64,000 nt of DNA from Onchocerca volvulus. Its lineage: Eukaryota; Nematoda; Chromadorea; Rhabditida; Onchocercidae. Shown here piece by piece: positions 1 through 12,400 of the stretch. Every line of letters starts with the position of its first letter. The first letter of the stretch is position 1. The notes below the pieces were generated by a model. That model did no database searches. It worked only from the letters and a program-made list of their open reading frames with translations, and was not told the origin of the DNA. The stretch lies in the NCBI GenBank assembly GCA_000499405.2, contig HG738140.1:11435560-11499559 (forward strand), in the 5' to 3' direction. Made by a program: the position numbers and the translations under genes.

Positions 1-798
1 TGTTCAGTAATGGAAAGAAAAAATTAGAAGTAAAAAAAATATAAAAAAGAAGAGGTCATTTGGTTGACCCCATTATTAGTTCCAGCTTTCTAATCTGCCC
101 TTAATATTAATCGATATCATCATACTTCATTTTTCTCAAAATGTCGCCTTTTGATGACATTCTTTTTTTTATGGTTGATAATTACACATTTTTATGTCAT
201 TTATATCTAGCAATAAACTTTCATTTTTTTTTTCTTTTTTAAAGAAAAGGTTCACTTCCGAATTTTATGTTTCATGTTTAATTTTATTGCTTTTTGAAAT
301 TGGTTAACAATTTCGCTCTTCTTTACTTTTCATATATTCTGTATTAATGCTTAAGACCGGAATTAATGTTTTGCAATTTGCCCGAATTAATTATTATTTC
401 TGATCATCATTAATTTACTGATCTCTTTGTTTACTACATATTTATCATTTCCTTTGTTCTTATGATTATTTTCATCAGTTGCGTCGTTTATTGGTTTATG
501 ATTAATTATTAAATGAATTTATCAAATTCTGGACTTGATATCTCTAGGTTTAATTGCATATGTATTATGTTCAAGTCTTAAATATTTACATGTATTCCGT
601 GATATTTATTAATACATGGGAAAGTTTTTTCTTTCTTTTCAATTTCACGTAACTTCTTGCGACAATTTTTAACTTTCATAAACATGCAAACATCAGCATA
701 ACATATTTGATAAGAAAGAAGAAAGAGAGTATAAGTAAAGATGGATGAGATGGAAGAATTTAAATATTATAGGAAAAGTGAGAAATTAAGATAATTAA
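1..798. other. AT-rich stretch, no gene recognised
   Basis: I see only AT-rich sequence with T-runs and short open frames. A purine-rich patch from about 710 to 790 contains a 17-codon ORF starting at 739, but nothing supports it as a gene. Confidence 0.5.
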
Positions 799-876
799 AT
801 GAAATTTGACTCGGCTGAAAAGGATGAAAAATTGATTCAAATTCTTCCATCTTTTAATAATTGTGAGATGTCGAAG
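799..876 (+). CDS. candidate first exon, unidentified protein
   Basis: An ATG at 799 opens 26 codons (start MKFDSAEKDEKLIQILPSFN) that run to AAG followed by the donor-like GTAAAA at 877. Base composition and amino-acid mix (acidic and lysine-rich, few Phe/Ile/Tyr runs) are unlike the T-rich noise around it. I could not join it to a following exon. The plus-strand exons at 2808-3486 are the nearest candidates for the same transcript. The product is not recognised. It could be chance, because it is very short. Confidence 0.3.
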
Positions 877-2807
877 GTAAAATTTTGAAAGTACCATAAA
901 ATACTGAGCGAATATGCAAATCACATTATATATATTGATTAGAATTTATTTCTGTCATGATGGATGATTGCTTTCATCACTATTATCATCATCTTTATTA
1001 TTCGATTTTTCTTTTATCATTGTATTTGAATTATTTTCGCTCTTAGATTCTATCACTTCTCCAGTATCATCATCCATCGCAAGGTCATCATCATCATCAT
1101 CATTACTCATCCATTTTGCGCCATTCTTTCTTTCCTGTTCGTAATCCGGTTTTCCTCTCCTTGTTGTTTTGCTAATTTGAATAATTCCAAAGACAGAGCT
1201 GAAGAAAGTGATTTTCGAATTGCAGGATGATGTTAAATAGGACTAACAGCAATTTAACACAAACTATTTACCTACTTCACTCTGACTCATTCTTTCTGAA
1301 TATTTTTAATCTGCATGATGATTAAGCCTCCAGAATACTGGAATGTTTGAACATTTTGTCATTCGAGTATTAGTCGTTGATTTAATTACTTGATTGACGT
1401 TCGATTTTACTTTTACTATAAACGCAAATTTTCGTTGTAAGATGATATTGTTTCATTTCACTTTATAGGATTGTATTTGATTCAGTTTCTAGGATGGATT
1501 CAAAGACATTTACTTCTCATTTAATATTTAAATTATTATTATTCTTGGAAATCTGTTTTGATGCAGTTGGCCTGAGCAAAGAAAAAACATGCTGTAGAAG
1601 GAATTTCTGTACAGATTTTTCTTAGTATTTTTGCAATATACGGTACTTGACAATTTGATGATCAGTTAATCGATAAATCTCTTCAAGCAGGATCATTGAT
1701 TTTTTCAAAACATTTTCGATCAATTATTAAAAGCTTTTTTAATTTCTTCCTTCAGTTAAAATTTTCATTCAATCAATTTCAGTAAAGCTTATCTTCCTAT
1801 CAGTAGAAAATCGTTGGCTTTCCTTTCCCAACAAGGCCTACTCCGTCGAATTATATCTTAGCACAGTACTGATTTTTCAAGTATCGATTTTTCAAGTTAC
1901 AATCCATCCATCAATCACCACTATAATGCTATTATGATGCTGCTCATTGCGAACTTTTGCGCTTATTGCTTTGCTTACTTCATTATGTAAACATCAACTC
2001 ATAGCGACACCCATATATGCTTAAACAATTCTGACTAAAATTGATTTTTAAAATGATGAATCATTATGGCTATCTCTTCTTTGATTCTATTCAACATATC
2101 CTTAATTCATCGAATTTTTGTTGAATTCATAAAATCTTACTCATCTACTCGTTGTTACTGTAGCCTCTTATCAGTCTATTCAAATTCTTCACCATTTTAA
2201 ACTCAGACCTTCAATTATATCATCATTTTTGTTCATTTTTGGCGAAGAAAATATGGGTTGAAAGTTCTCAAAATCATTGATTATTAATCAGCTTTTATTT
2301 CTGCCACCCGAAAAAATGAATTGAATATAGACGGATAGATGGGAAGAAGAAAATTTTCCAGGAAGTTCATGAAGGAAAACCAATATTGAATGCAGATGTT
2401 GATTAAGTTGAACATTTTTGCATTTAATAGCAAAATTTTGATCTGTTGAATGAATAAAATCGAAAGGGTTTGATAAAAGTTTCTAGCGGAGAATGAACTT
2501 GAAGAATTGAATTTGAAAAGACAAGAATAGACGGATGAAGAAATAGTTCTATAAATAAAATACATGGGACAGATATGATGAAAATAATGTTGCTATTCGA
2601 AAAATTCATAATTAAGTAATTGCTAAAATTCGATCTCACAAACATCTTTATTCTGTATGCTTTAGACTTTTCCATTATTTTGTTTGGTTTTATAAAAAAT
2701 TTATTTTTTGAGGGAAAAGTATGAAACATATATAATTCCTTACATTGCATTGCACTTATCTGGTTAACGAAAACGAATTCTATGATAACTGATGAATAAT
2801 ATTTCAG
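877..2807. other. no confirmed gene outside the minus-strand exon
   Basis: Mostly AT-rich. Purine-rich plus-strand patches at about 2290-2560 contain short coding-like pieces after acceptor-like sites (for example EVHEGKPILNAD after TTTTCCAG near 2360), but no consistent set of splice phases emerged. They may be further exons of the gene ending at 3322. Confidence 0.35.
955..1198 (-). CDS. candidate terminal exon, acidic C-terminus, unidentified
   Basis: On the minus strand an acceptor-like TTTCTTCAG ends at 1199 and is followed by 80 open codons to a TGA at 957-955. The C-terminal half is a run of Asp codons followed by TGEVIESKSENN and Ser/Asn/Asp-rich sequence, typical of a real acidic tail. 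In the first half a second frame is also open and looks at least as protein-like (LSLELFKLAKQQGEEN, then NRKERMAQ); it stops at TGA where the acidic frame takes over. One missing base in the AAAA run near 1120 would join the two, so a frameshift or assembly indel is possible. No upstream exon was found. The product is not recognised. Confidence 0.4.
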
Positions 2808-3322
2808 AGAAAAGGAAGAGAAGGGAAAAAGGCGAAGTTAGTCTAAAATGAGATTCCGATAGGTAGAAATGATGAAGCTCAATCTGTATTTTTCTCTTTT
2901 TTATGCCAGAAAGCAGACTCGAAATAACTGAAAAAATTTACAATAAGGTAGTCAGTTCTGAAATTTGAGTCCGATTAGAAACTTCCTTTATAATTTAAGT
3001 TTCATTTCTCCTCTTATTGTAGTGAGAGTGTTGTAAATTGGACAAGTAATGGATATGTCGCCTGAAGAGAGAAAATATTGGGATGTGCTAATTTTATAGG
3101 TAAAAAGAAGAAGAAAGGAAAAGATACATTCTCGACTAACAGTTCTATAATACCAGAAATTCATACATTGGGTGAGTGGTCATTTCAAATTAATAAATTA
3201 TTGGATCAAATTTGTAATAAATAGATGAAGCACAAATGATACATCCATCTGGTCATGGTTATGGTTCCGATCCATGTCACCAACAACTATTTCTTGGTTG
3301 TGGGCGAAGGATAGAAAGATGA
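2808..3322 (+). CDS. 3' part of an unidentified lysine-rich gene
   Basis: Three exons with compatible phases: 2808-2836 (acceptor ATTTCAG, donor GTTAGT), 3100-3171 (acceptor TTTTATAG, donor GTGAGT) and 3225-3322 (acceptor AATAG, ending in TGA). The spliced reading gives EKEEKGKRR, then a five-lysine run and GKDTFSTNSSIIPEIHTL, then DEAQMIHPSGHGYGSDP and a Cys-containing end GCGRRIER. The 53-nt intron at 3172-3224 is short, as is usual in nematodes. I do not recognise the protein. The basic stretch could be a nuclear localisation signal, which is only a guess. Upstream exons are unresolved; 799-876 is a candidate. Confidence 0.5.
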
Positions 3323-3403
3323 ATAAGTGAAGAAAGGAGAAAACAGAGAGTAAGAAAATTTAAAAGCAAAAGGTCAAATCACTTGTTAGTTGATTATTTC
3401 AAG

Positions 3404-3486
3404 GCTGGCGTAAGAAATTGCACAATATCGTCAGCGAACGCCAACATCAAAAAGGAGAAAAAGAAGAAAAGCGAGAGAAAAGATAA
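3404..3486 (+). CDS. possible alternative last exon of the same gene
   Basis: After the acceptor ATTTCAAG ending at 3403 the plus strand reads, in the phase that fits the donor at 3171, WRKKLHNIVSERQHQKGEKE followed by a basic end and TAA at 3484-3486. Splicing 3171 to 3404 instead of 3225 would swap the His/Cys-containing tail for a highly charged one. It could equally be a separate or chance open stretch. Confidence 0.35.
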
Positions 3487-6400
3487 TAAAATGATATTGG
3501 TGACACATGTCTCCAAATACATAGCCTAACATCAGTGATCCTATTTACATCTCCTTCTCTGTACAGCTAATATTATCACCAAACTTTGCCATCTTTATCA
3601 CTCGTAATCACTATCCTTTTGTATCTTATCATCTTGTCATATATAACCTAAATCAATGATTCTGTTAATATCTCTTCTATACAACATGAAATATTCCTCT
3701 TTCATGATTTATATACATGTAGTTTTCATAAATTTGTAATCGTAAAATATCACATTTTCATGATTTATATAAATTCTCTAAATTTCCGCCGTAATTGTTG
3801 TGCAATGTTTGTATTCAATAATAAAAATTCATTTCAAAATTTAATCCTGAAAAGTCCCCAATTTTCTTTATTTTTAATTGCATTAAATTAATCTAGGGCA
3901 AATAATCGTTATCATTACTTCAACATATCTAATTTGATATTTAATTGGATGATATACAATGATAGATTCATTGCCAAGACAACAATATACAATATTTTTA
4001 ATGAAATAATTTCAAAAATCGTTCCAACAGTTTATTTGTTTGTTTGTTTATAAATTAAATTCATTCCATACATAATGTATGATTAATCAATCGTTTAAAT
4101 CATTTCATATCATTATTGACACTTTAACATTTAAATACAAACTGCACATTGTATAATAATATATTCAACCGCAGATATTCTACAAACATTTTGACATTAA
4201 ATTTTAGAATTTTTATTTTCGATATTGTATTGCGGTTTTGTAAATCTGGTTTTAGAAGTTTGTCATTTGTCATCATCGCTTATTTTTCGTTGTTCGTTGT
4301 TCAAATGAAAAAGTTTTTTTTTTTTTTTTTTTTTTTTATTCTTGCTATTACTACTACTTCTACATCATTAGTTGCTATATCTTTAGACAGAAAACGAGAT
4401 ACTTTAGTATGTCTTATTTTTTTGTGTGCAAATAAATCCACCTGTCTTTCTTTCATCAGGTAAATTCTTCTTTTCTTTTGTGCAGTGAATTGTAAATCGT
4501 TTTAATCAATTAACGATAAAAGTAAATCTTTCATTAATATTTTTCACATTATCTTTCCCATCTCCAGAAAACTAATCAATAATATTATTTCGTCACATTA
4601 CCCTTCTTTCTACTCATTTACATGAAATTCTCAGCTATGAAAGCAATTTACAGTAAAACTTATCAAAGAGAAGTTTTCATCCATTTCTTCTTTTTTAGTT
4701 TTTCTTTCAAGGAATTAAATTTTTTCTTTCTTTCTACTTTATAACTTTTTGATAGTAGTAAACTATTCGCAATATCAAATTAATTATTGGCTAGCTGGCA
4801 GAAAGAAAGAACGTGAAATGTTCAAAAATGATATTATTGAATAATTTCTTTGTAAACAAAGTGGGAAATATTGAAGGATGACATTAAAGACTTTTTTCAT
4901 TTTTTGCAATTTTTCTATGCATTGATTAAAGCGATATGTTTAGCGAATTTTATTGAAACTTCGGTAAATTTGTCAAGGAGAGCATGGTATGGTACCTAAT
5001 TCATAATATTTTATGCGAAAGCCGATTATTCAATGTAGGGCAGCATTTCGTTAGTAATGGTATAATTACATATCGGACTTAATTATTATGGTACCTTGCA
5101 GTATGCATCCATTAATTTTATTTGCTGTCAATTTAGGTTACAATAATTGAAACTATCTATCCTTGATAGTCTATCAGTGCTTTTCTCACGTAACTAAATT
5201 TTTAACAATCTGTTTCGTTATGCTTCATTATTGCCATATATTAGAAGTCAAAGTTTACAGGAATTTGATATTTGAAGAGAGAAACAAATCAGAGTGAACA
5301 GTTCGAAAAAAAAAAAAAAAGTAGGCAACAGTCAAATTCACTTTAAGAACTCGTTGGATGAATGAGGACAATTAAATTTGCAGTAATTTATAAACCGAAA
5401 GATATAGGGTTGAACTGGCTGACACAGAACGAGCAATTTGATTAAAGTGTAATCTGTCAAAAAGTGATCATTTTAACTTCAATGATCATTAATATTGCTA
5501 AAACAATAAACTAAAAAATCTACGAATAAAAATTCAAGAAAGACAACAATAACAAACAATCACAAGTTTGTGAGCGACAACATTAAAAGTTTATTCTCTA
5601 CTATTTGTTTGTTCTTTTTTCTTCTTCTTCGAAATTTGATTGCTTTACATCATGATTTGATAGGATTTTTCGCTTTTCATTATCTTTCTCAAGTTGTTAT
5701 TTTCAGTTTTCACAAAATGCAAAAATGCCAAAATAGCTTAAAAAAGCATTGTTGATTTTAATTTTATTATTCAACTTAATTTATTATCCAGACAAATATT
5801 CAAGTTTTCTTCACTTATTCATATGGCAGTTTAGATAAAAATAAACTTGATTCAATTCAATCATCCATTAATACATGTATATACTTCACTTCTGGCAGAT
5901 TCTTTTTCGCGAATTCTCTCTCTAAATCATTTGCTAATTTCCAATATTTTGATAACACAGTAAGGTCAAATTGTTAATCAGAAAAGCGAGAAAAAAAGAC
6001 GCAAAAAAGTTCGTTTATTCTACTTCAATGATATTACAATAGGTCAAAATATTACAAATAACTTTTCGTTGCTGAACCATTTCCAACATACTGTTTGTTA
6101 GTGAAAGCCGAAAAGTCATGTCGAGTTACAGTATGAGGACAGAAGAAATCAAAAAGTCTCACAAATTTTGAAGAAAAAATTTTTTCTTACAAAAAAAAGA
6201 CAGAACAGATGGAAGACTGAATAATTCTTATTGCTTGCCTTTACTTCATCTTATGTAGCTCAAACAGGCGATATTTTTTGCAAGTTTTAAATGAACGAAC
6301 ATTTTGATGGGGTAAAGAAGAAAAGAGATTACCCAATAACCAAGAATCCCAAATATCTCTTGACCTCTCCGGTAATATTATCCAAGAATCACGAATACCT

Positions 6401-9330
6401 CTTGTCCTTTTCCATCTTTCCTGTCTATTTTCGATCATAACAGTGATGATAATGGTGTGGCGATGATGGTGGTAGTAAATTATCGAATATTTAATGGTTT
6501 TCAATCCAGTCCGTTCTCCTCAATCATCACTTCCTTTCCGTCAATTCTGCCAATGAATTGGATTATAATCATCGACCTTTTCTCATAAAAAATCACCTTT
6601 CTGTATTCTGTTTCTATTGTTATTGTTATTGCTGACTTGCTTTTGTTGTTGTTGGTGTTATAGTTCCCGTTGCTGTTAATGTCTTTATTGGTTGTTGAAT
6701 GAGAACTTCACAGAATTTGGCGAATCTTTAATAACAAATCTATTTCAAGAGAACATGTCATCGGTTAAATGTCACTTATTAAACAGATGATGAATGAGCA
6801 AGCCGTGAGAAATTATTAAATGTTCTGTTATTATTTTTTATTAAGCCATTTATCATATAAAATATCTACTTTAGGTCATCAAAAAATGGATTCATTCTTC
6901 CAGCATATTTGACTTTTTATCTGAAATGACTCTTACCTAATAATTGATTATTTCTTATTTACTAGACATTAGTTCATTATAAAATTTCATTTCGATAATT
7001 TAGCAAAAAAAAAACTTTGTTCACAAAGTTTATTAACTTTGATGATGTCGAGGTCAAGATTTAGGAAGATATCGGTTTCATTTTCAAGAATCTCTGAAAT
7101 TCCATTTCATTCTAATGTACTGATCACTGATTACTCAATCAACTGACTGACCGACTACCGATCGTTCAGTTGAAATTTAGATTAGCAGAAATACCAACGA
7201 TTCTCGCCTTCTCTTTACTATTCCTCGTCAACCCCCCCTCTTCCCTTACCCGCGTCTGTCTTGTATAATTCATTAAATTTGTTTAACAAACAAAGAGATT
7301 GAACAATATCTATGCCGATTTGTTATCAAAATCATTAATAAGATTTAGATCGTTACCTTCATTTGTAATTGATATTTCAATTGGAAAATCCAACCGAAAT
7401 ATGTCTATTAAACTTTGATGTTTTACTTTGACTCCATATAAGGTGGCTGTGGGAGTTGGTTCCTGTCATATTGCTTTTTCGATTGAAATTATTTTTATTT
7501 TCTGAGAAATTCGACCTGAATACTAGATTACCAGTAGAAAGATAATGCCGAAATAAAATGACGATGTGTTTTCATAAGATTTGATCGAATATCGAGAAAG
7601 TTCTGAGTCAGAAGTTGTTGGTTAACTAGGTTGATACAGAATCCAAATGAATTACTAATGAGGCGATAATCGAAATTAGCTTATGTAGTTCTAGAGCATA
7701 GATGAACTAAGACCTGAAATTCGTGTGACCTTTATTTTATTAGCTTGACCTTTAGTGTTTTTGTGACCGAGACTATGTTAATTATACAGCATGAGAAAGC
7801 AGCACTGTAGGAGCTTGGCATATGATTTTTGTATGAATAATATTCACGCCGTAATTTGCGTGAAATATTGAATAGCAATACAAGCAATGCATCATTTTTA
7901 CGATCAAAAATTTAATCAAAGTTTTCTCAAACAACTGAAAATATCTATCATTCATTTGCTGTTTGGCGCTTTTCATCAATTTTCAAATAAAATTCCCCGA
8001 AAAATTGACTTCTTCTGTCTCTCTTTTCACTTCATAACTCGTCTTATCTCTCTCGCAAAGAGCGACACTCTGAAAAAAAAACGTTTCACTTCTCTTCCAA
8101 TTTTTTGCATCATTTTTGGCAAATAACCGGTGCTCAGATTTCCCCGGAGAACATTGACTAATTTAAGATTTCTCTGCCCATGCATATTCCCTGAATCCTT
8201 CGAAGAATGCAGCATTTGCCAGCAATCTCATGTCATGTGCAAATCATTTCCGCTTTGGGCATATCATTTTTCGCAAAATTTATCTTTCATTTCCGAAAAA
8301 AAATTCCACTTTTTTTTTGCTTTTTGCTATTTTTCATTTTCATCCGAAATTTTTCCAAGAAAAAAAAAAATCTCTGTTTCTTCTTTTTTCAAATTTTTTT
8401 TCCCGGAAACTATTAATTTTTAGTTTCATTAGTTAGCGAGTTTTTGTTTCAATTATTAAATTAGTGGAAGTAATTCGAAATCAAAGCAATAGTTGATAGA
8501 TCCATTCGAAGAATTTGAAAAGCTTTACAAAAATCCATGATCAAGAGAAGAAATAAACTAGCAGAACCACATTCGCATAATTCAAAAAAATAGAAATAGA
8601 CATTCAGGAGCTTTTAAAGGGCCATTTTGCTTCCGATCAGGAAATGATACATTCATTGATAATTTAGGAACATATCATTAACTTTATTCATATAAACGGA
8701 ACTGTTTCAGAAAATAGATTTTCCTGTCTTCTTATGTCTATGATGATGCAGCATCCATTTGTACATTCATTGTTTGCTTATTTATGATCCATCCTTTTTT
8801 TCTGAAGAATTGATTGGAAAAATTTATAAAAAAAAATCAATCAAAAAAAGAAATGAATAATTTCGTTCACATTTTTCTTCTTCATTTTTAGTGAATTTGG
8901 TTGAAAATAGCAGCTATTCTTATGTGATAAATAATTTCATTTTTTCCCGAAATGCATTTATCTTTCCAAAATTCCCTCTTCGGAAATTTTGGGAATTCAG
9001 AAATCTGCTATCGTTTGATGACTTTTCTCTTGCTGTTGCACAAGGGGAGATTTCATTTTTCACATAATCGAAATCTACCCTTTAGCAGTTGTATACATCG
9101 CGTCATGTTTGCTGAATTCGGAAAACAATGGAGTGATTGATTCGTTGCAGCTGACATTTAAAAAACTTTTTTAAAATTCAAATATTTCCTTTACTTTTTG
9201 TTGTGTTCCATTATGTTTTCATGTTGAAAGAGTGCTGCTTTTTTTTGAAAATACTTCAAAACGCTTATTATCATTATTTAACAACTGCAATATCTTTCTA
9301 GCGAGACTTCAAGTGACAGTATTAATTATC
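3487..9330. other. long AT-rich non-coding stretch
   Basis: No gene is recognised. It holds T-runs, short pyrimidine-rich open frames (for example 8130-8436, open in several overlapping frames because the strand is stop-poor, not because it codes), and a two-copy degenerate duplication of period 42 at about 6340-6405. Confidence 0.5.
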
Positions 9331-9408
9331 AATTAGTTTAATTACTGTTAAGTTTAATTATTTTTTATTGATAAGGAATAATTAGACTTAACAGTAATTA
9401 AACTAATT
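9331..9408. repeat. 32-bp inverted repeat (hairpin)
   Basis: Left arm 9331-9362 and right arm 9377-9408 are reverse complements with a single mismatch (31 of 32), separated by a 14-nt loop. It is wholly AT-rich except for the central CTTAACAG/CTGTTAAG. No flanking gene uses it. It could be a foldback or MITE remnant, or a small-RNA hairpin. Confidence 0.85.
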
Positions 9409-12400
9409 ATATCCATAGAATATGAGTTTTATTTTACGGTAAAATAGCATTGCTCGTGGAATAGCGATGGATGAGTTATTCGCGAGGAATTTGTAATTTC
9501 TATATTCCAGCTGAACATAGAAGTGCAGCAACGGGAATGTATGAGCAAAAAAGTGATATATCATTTCAAATATTGAAAATTTAAAAAGGATTTACATTGA
9601 AAATTTAAATTTTACAGAAATTTAAAAAGTTGGATATCTAAATGAAATTTAAATTTAAATTAATCATAAACATAAATATTGCGATATGTGGCATATATGT
9701 AGAATAACTTAATATGTCGAAGTAATAGAAAACTTAATTTTTTCCATCATATTTTGATCCTTTTTTTTTTTTTTTAATTTAAATCTTTTGTAGAAAAAAA
9801 GAAAGGAAGAATGTTAGAACAATTTAAATAATAACGCACTTTTTGAAATTATTATGAAGAAGAAATGAAATGAAATGTGTACATTTCAATTTATCTCATT
9901 ACTACTATGTTTGACCTCATTCATTTTCTCCCATCTTCCAATGAGAAATTTTATTCTCTTCGACTATTTATTAAATGCTTCGTATAGTTGATAATTCATT
10001 TAAGAAGAAAGGAAGGGAGAGAAAATGATAAGTGCTGATCATATAAAGATGTCTGTGATATCTTTTGGCCTAATTACTTATATCCTCTTATGATAATAAT
10101 TAAATGTTCAAATTTTACTTTTCCAAAACTACCTCTATCCTTTTTATTTAGTTGTGTTACTTTTGGAATATGATTAAAATTTAGTAATTCAGAGGCCATT
10201 TATTGCAAGCTAACTATCCAAATCCAAATCCATCAAGTCATCCTTTTTAAATTGTATTTAAATTCAAAGTAACTTATGGAGTTCAATTTCTGTCCCTTCT
10301 TTGTACATTTACCTGTTAATTTGTTCGCTTGTTTCAAGCATTCTGTCCTTTCTATTCTCTTTCACCATCCATCTGGTATTTTTACTACAATTTCTCGCAA
10401 AACCAGGTCACGAATAATTTGCATTTCGAATTCACTTACCTTTTACCTGTCTCTCACCTTTCGCACATTTCCAGTTTTGCCATTATCGCAAATTTCAACG
10501 TTACGCCACCTTAAATTACAAATAGTGCACTTTTGGCTGTATTTTCTGAAATTATATTTTTATATAATTTTCAAAATCGAAATCTATAATCTATAAATCT
10601 ATAAAATTTTTTTTTCTAAGATTTTTAAAATTTTACCCCAAATATTCTTTGCTTTATGATCGTTTTATAATGCTGATAACATTGCATAGCTCTGGCAAAA
10701 TATTTATTTATTGAAAACTTCGAATTAATTTCTGGATGTTGTAATAATGAAGTCATTATCGGACATACGTTTCGTAAGTCTGAGTTGAGCGATTGCATGC
10801 ATACTTGTCTTTTAAAGAAGAAATTTATTTTCTTTAATGAAATAGTTCCATCAAACTGTAATTAATCATAATGATAATTGATTGATATTAAGGCAATTCT
10901 TCAGTAAAAGTTTCGGCGTGCTATTTTATTTTGACTTTCTTAATACTGAATCCATATCCTTGCTTAATTTAAAAGCATCTCCTCAAGTTAATCTTCTACC
11001 GGATTATCTAAAATTAATGATGAAAGAAAATATTATCACTTGTTATAAACAAAAATTTTTCAAAGATTTGAATTTCATTTCTTTTCTATTTCACAAGATA
11101 TATACATCTGGAGCCATTTGACGAAATGATAAAAATTTCTTTTTCGCCGAATATTTATATATTTAAATTTATTACATTTTTCAAAATATCAATTAATTAT
11201 TAGAAGAAGATGAAACGATAGTAGAAGTAAAAAAGAAAAATAGAAAATATGTTTGATAATGGTAGTACAAGTTGTAATGATAGGTAACAATTGATTTCTG
11301 TTGATAATTTAAATTAAATATAAGAATTGAAGGCAATTTCACTGATTGAGGAATTTATTAAGGAAACTTATTTGCATATTTTCATCCAAAATGATACTAT
11401 TAAAAACTGCTTTTCTTGAGGTATTATTGTTTATTTGATGATCAGATACTAAAACAAATTTCGCTCGAATTCATTTATTCGCAAATCTTTTTTCACTTTT
11501 TTATCGCTAATCTCATCCAGTGTTTTTATTTCTTTTTTATAATTTCGCGCCACTTTTACTGTTATTGCGCCTTTCTATTTATTCTTTCTATATTTTTTAA
11601 TAATTTTCGTTTTCTTTTTTTTTTTGAAGTTAAACTACTCGTTCATTTAATAAACAAACAAAGAAAAAAAATTCGTGTGAGATACAATAGAGGACAAAAT
11701 AAAAATCGTTAAAGAGCATGCTAAGAAATTTGGAATTACGGAAGAGTTTCTGTAATATTTAAAATTTAAGAATTTTCGATATTATTTGTTCGATTTAATA
11801 AGATATTGTTCGTGTACAGAAAGATTCAAAAAGGTTATCTTTCTAGTTCAGTTTTTATAATCATTTATTGTAATTTATTTATGGAAAGAGCCAACTTTGA
11901 AATTCTGAAATCGAAATTTTAAACAAGTTTAAGAACATGGATTTTGAATTTAAAATTTTAATGTTCTTTTTTCTTTTTTCATTTGGAATATATTAGCAAA
12001 AATGCTCTAATGCTAGCTGCGATATTTTAATTACTGAGAGCGATATTTGGTAATTTTTAGATGTCAAATATAATAAGTTTTGAGTTTATCGTTTTGCATT
12101 TAATTGAAAAATAAATTTTTTCATTTACAATAGAACATTATAAAATCGAATTTATCAATCTTCTAATCTTTCATTTTTAATTTCGTTTATATATCTGATT
12201 TCGTTTTATTTTTTCGATACTTCATAATTACATTAAAATTTCAAATGATTAGAGTTTTTTGGTCTGAAAAATCTTTATATGGAGTAGTGGCAATTGTTGA
12301 AAATAAATTCTACTTTTTTTCCTTTACTTTTCTCTAGAGAAATCCTCCATCAATCCAACTTTTCAATTTTTCATTTATGCGAAAGTAAGAATAATTATTG

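Noticed and set aside
8130..8436. Three overlapping plus-strand ORFs
   Set aside because: The pyrimidine-rich, stop-poor strand keeps several frames open at once; the composition is background.
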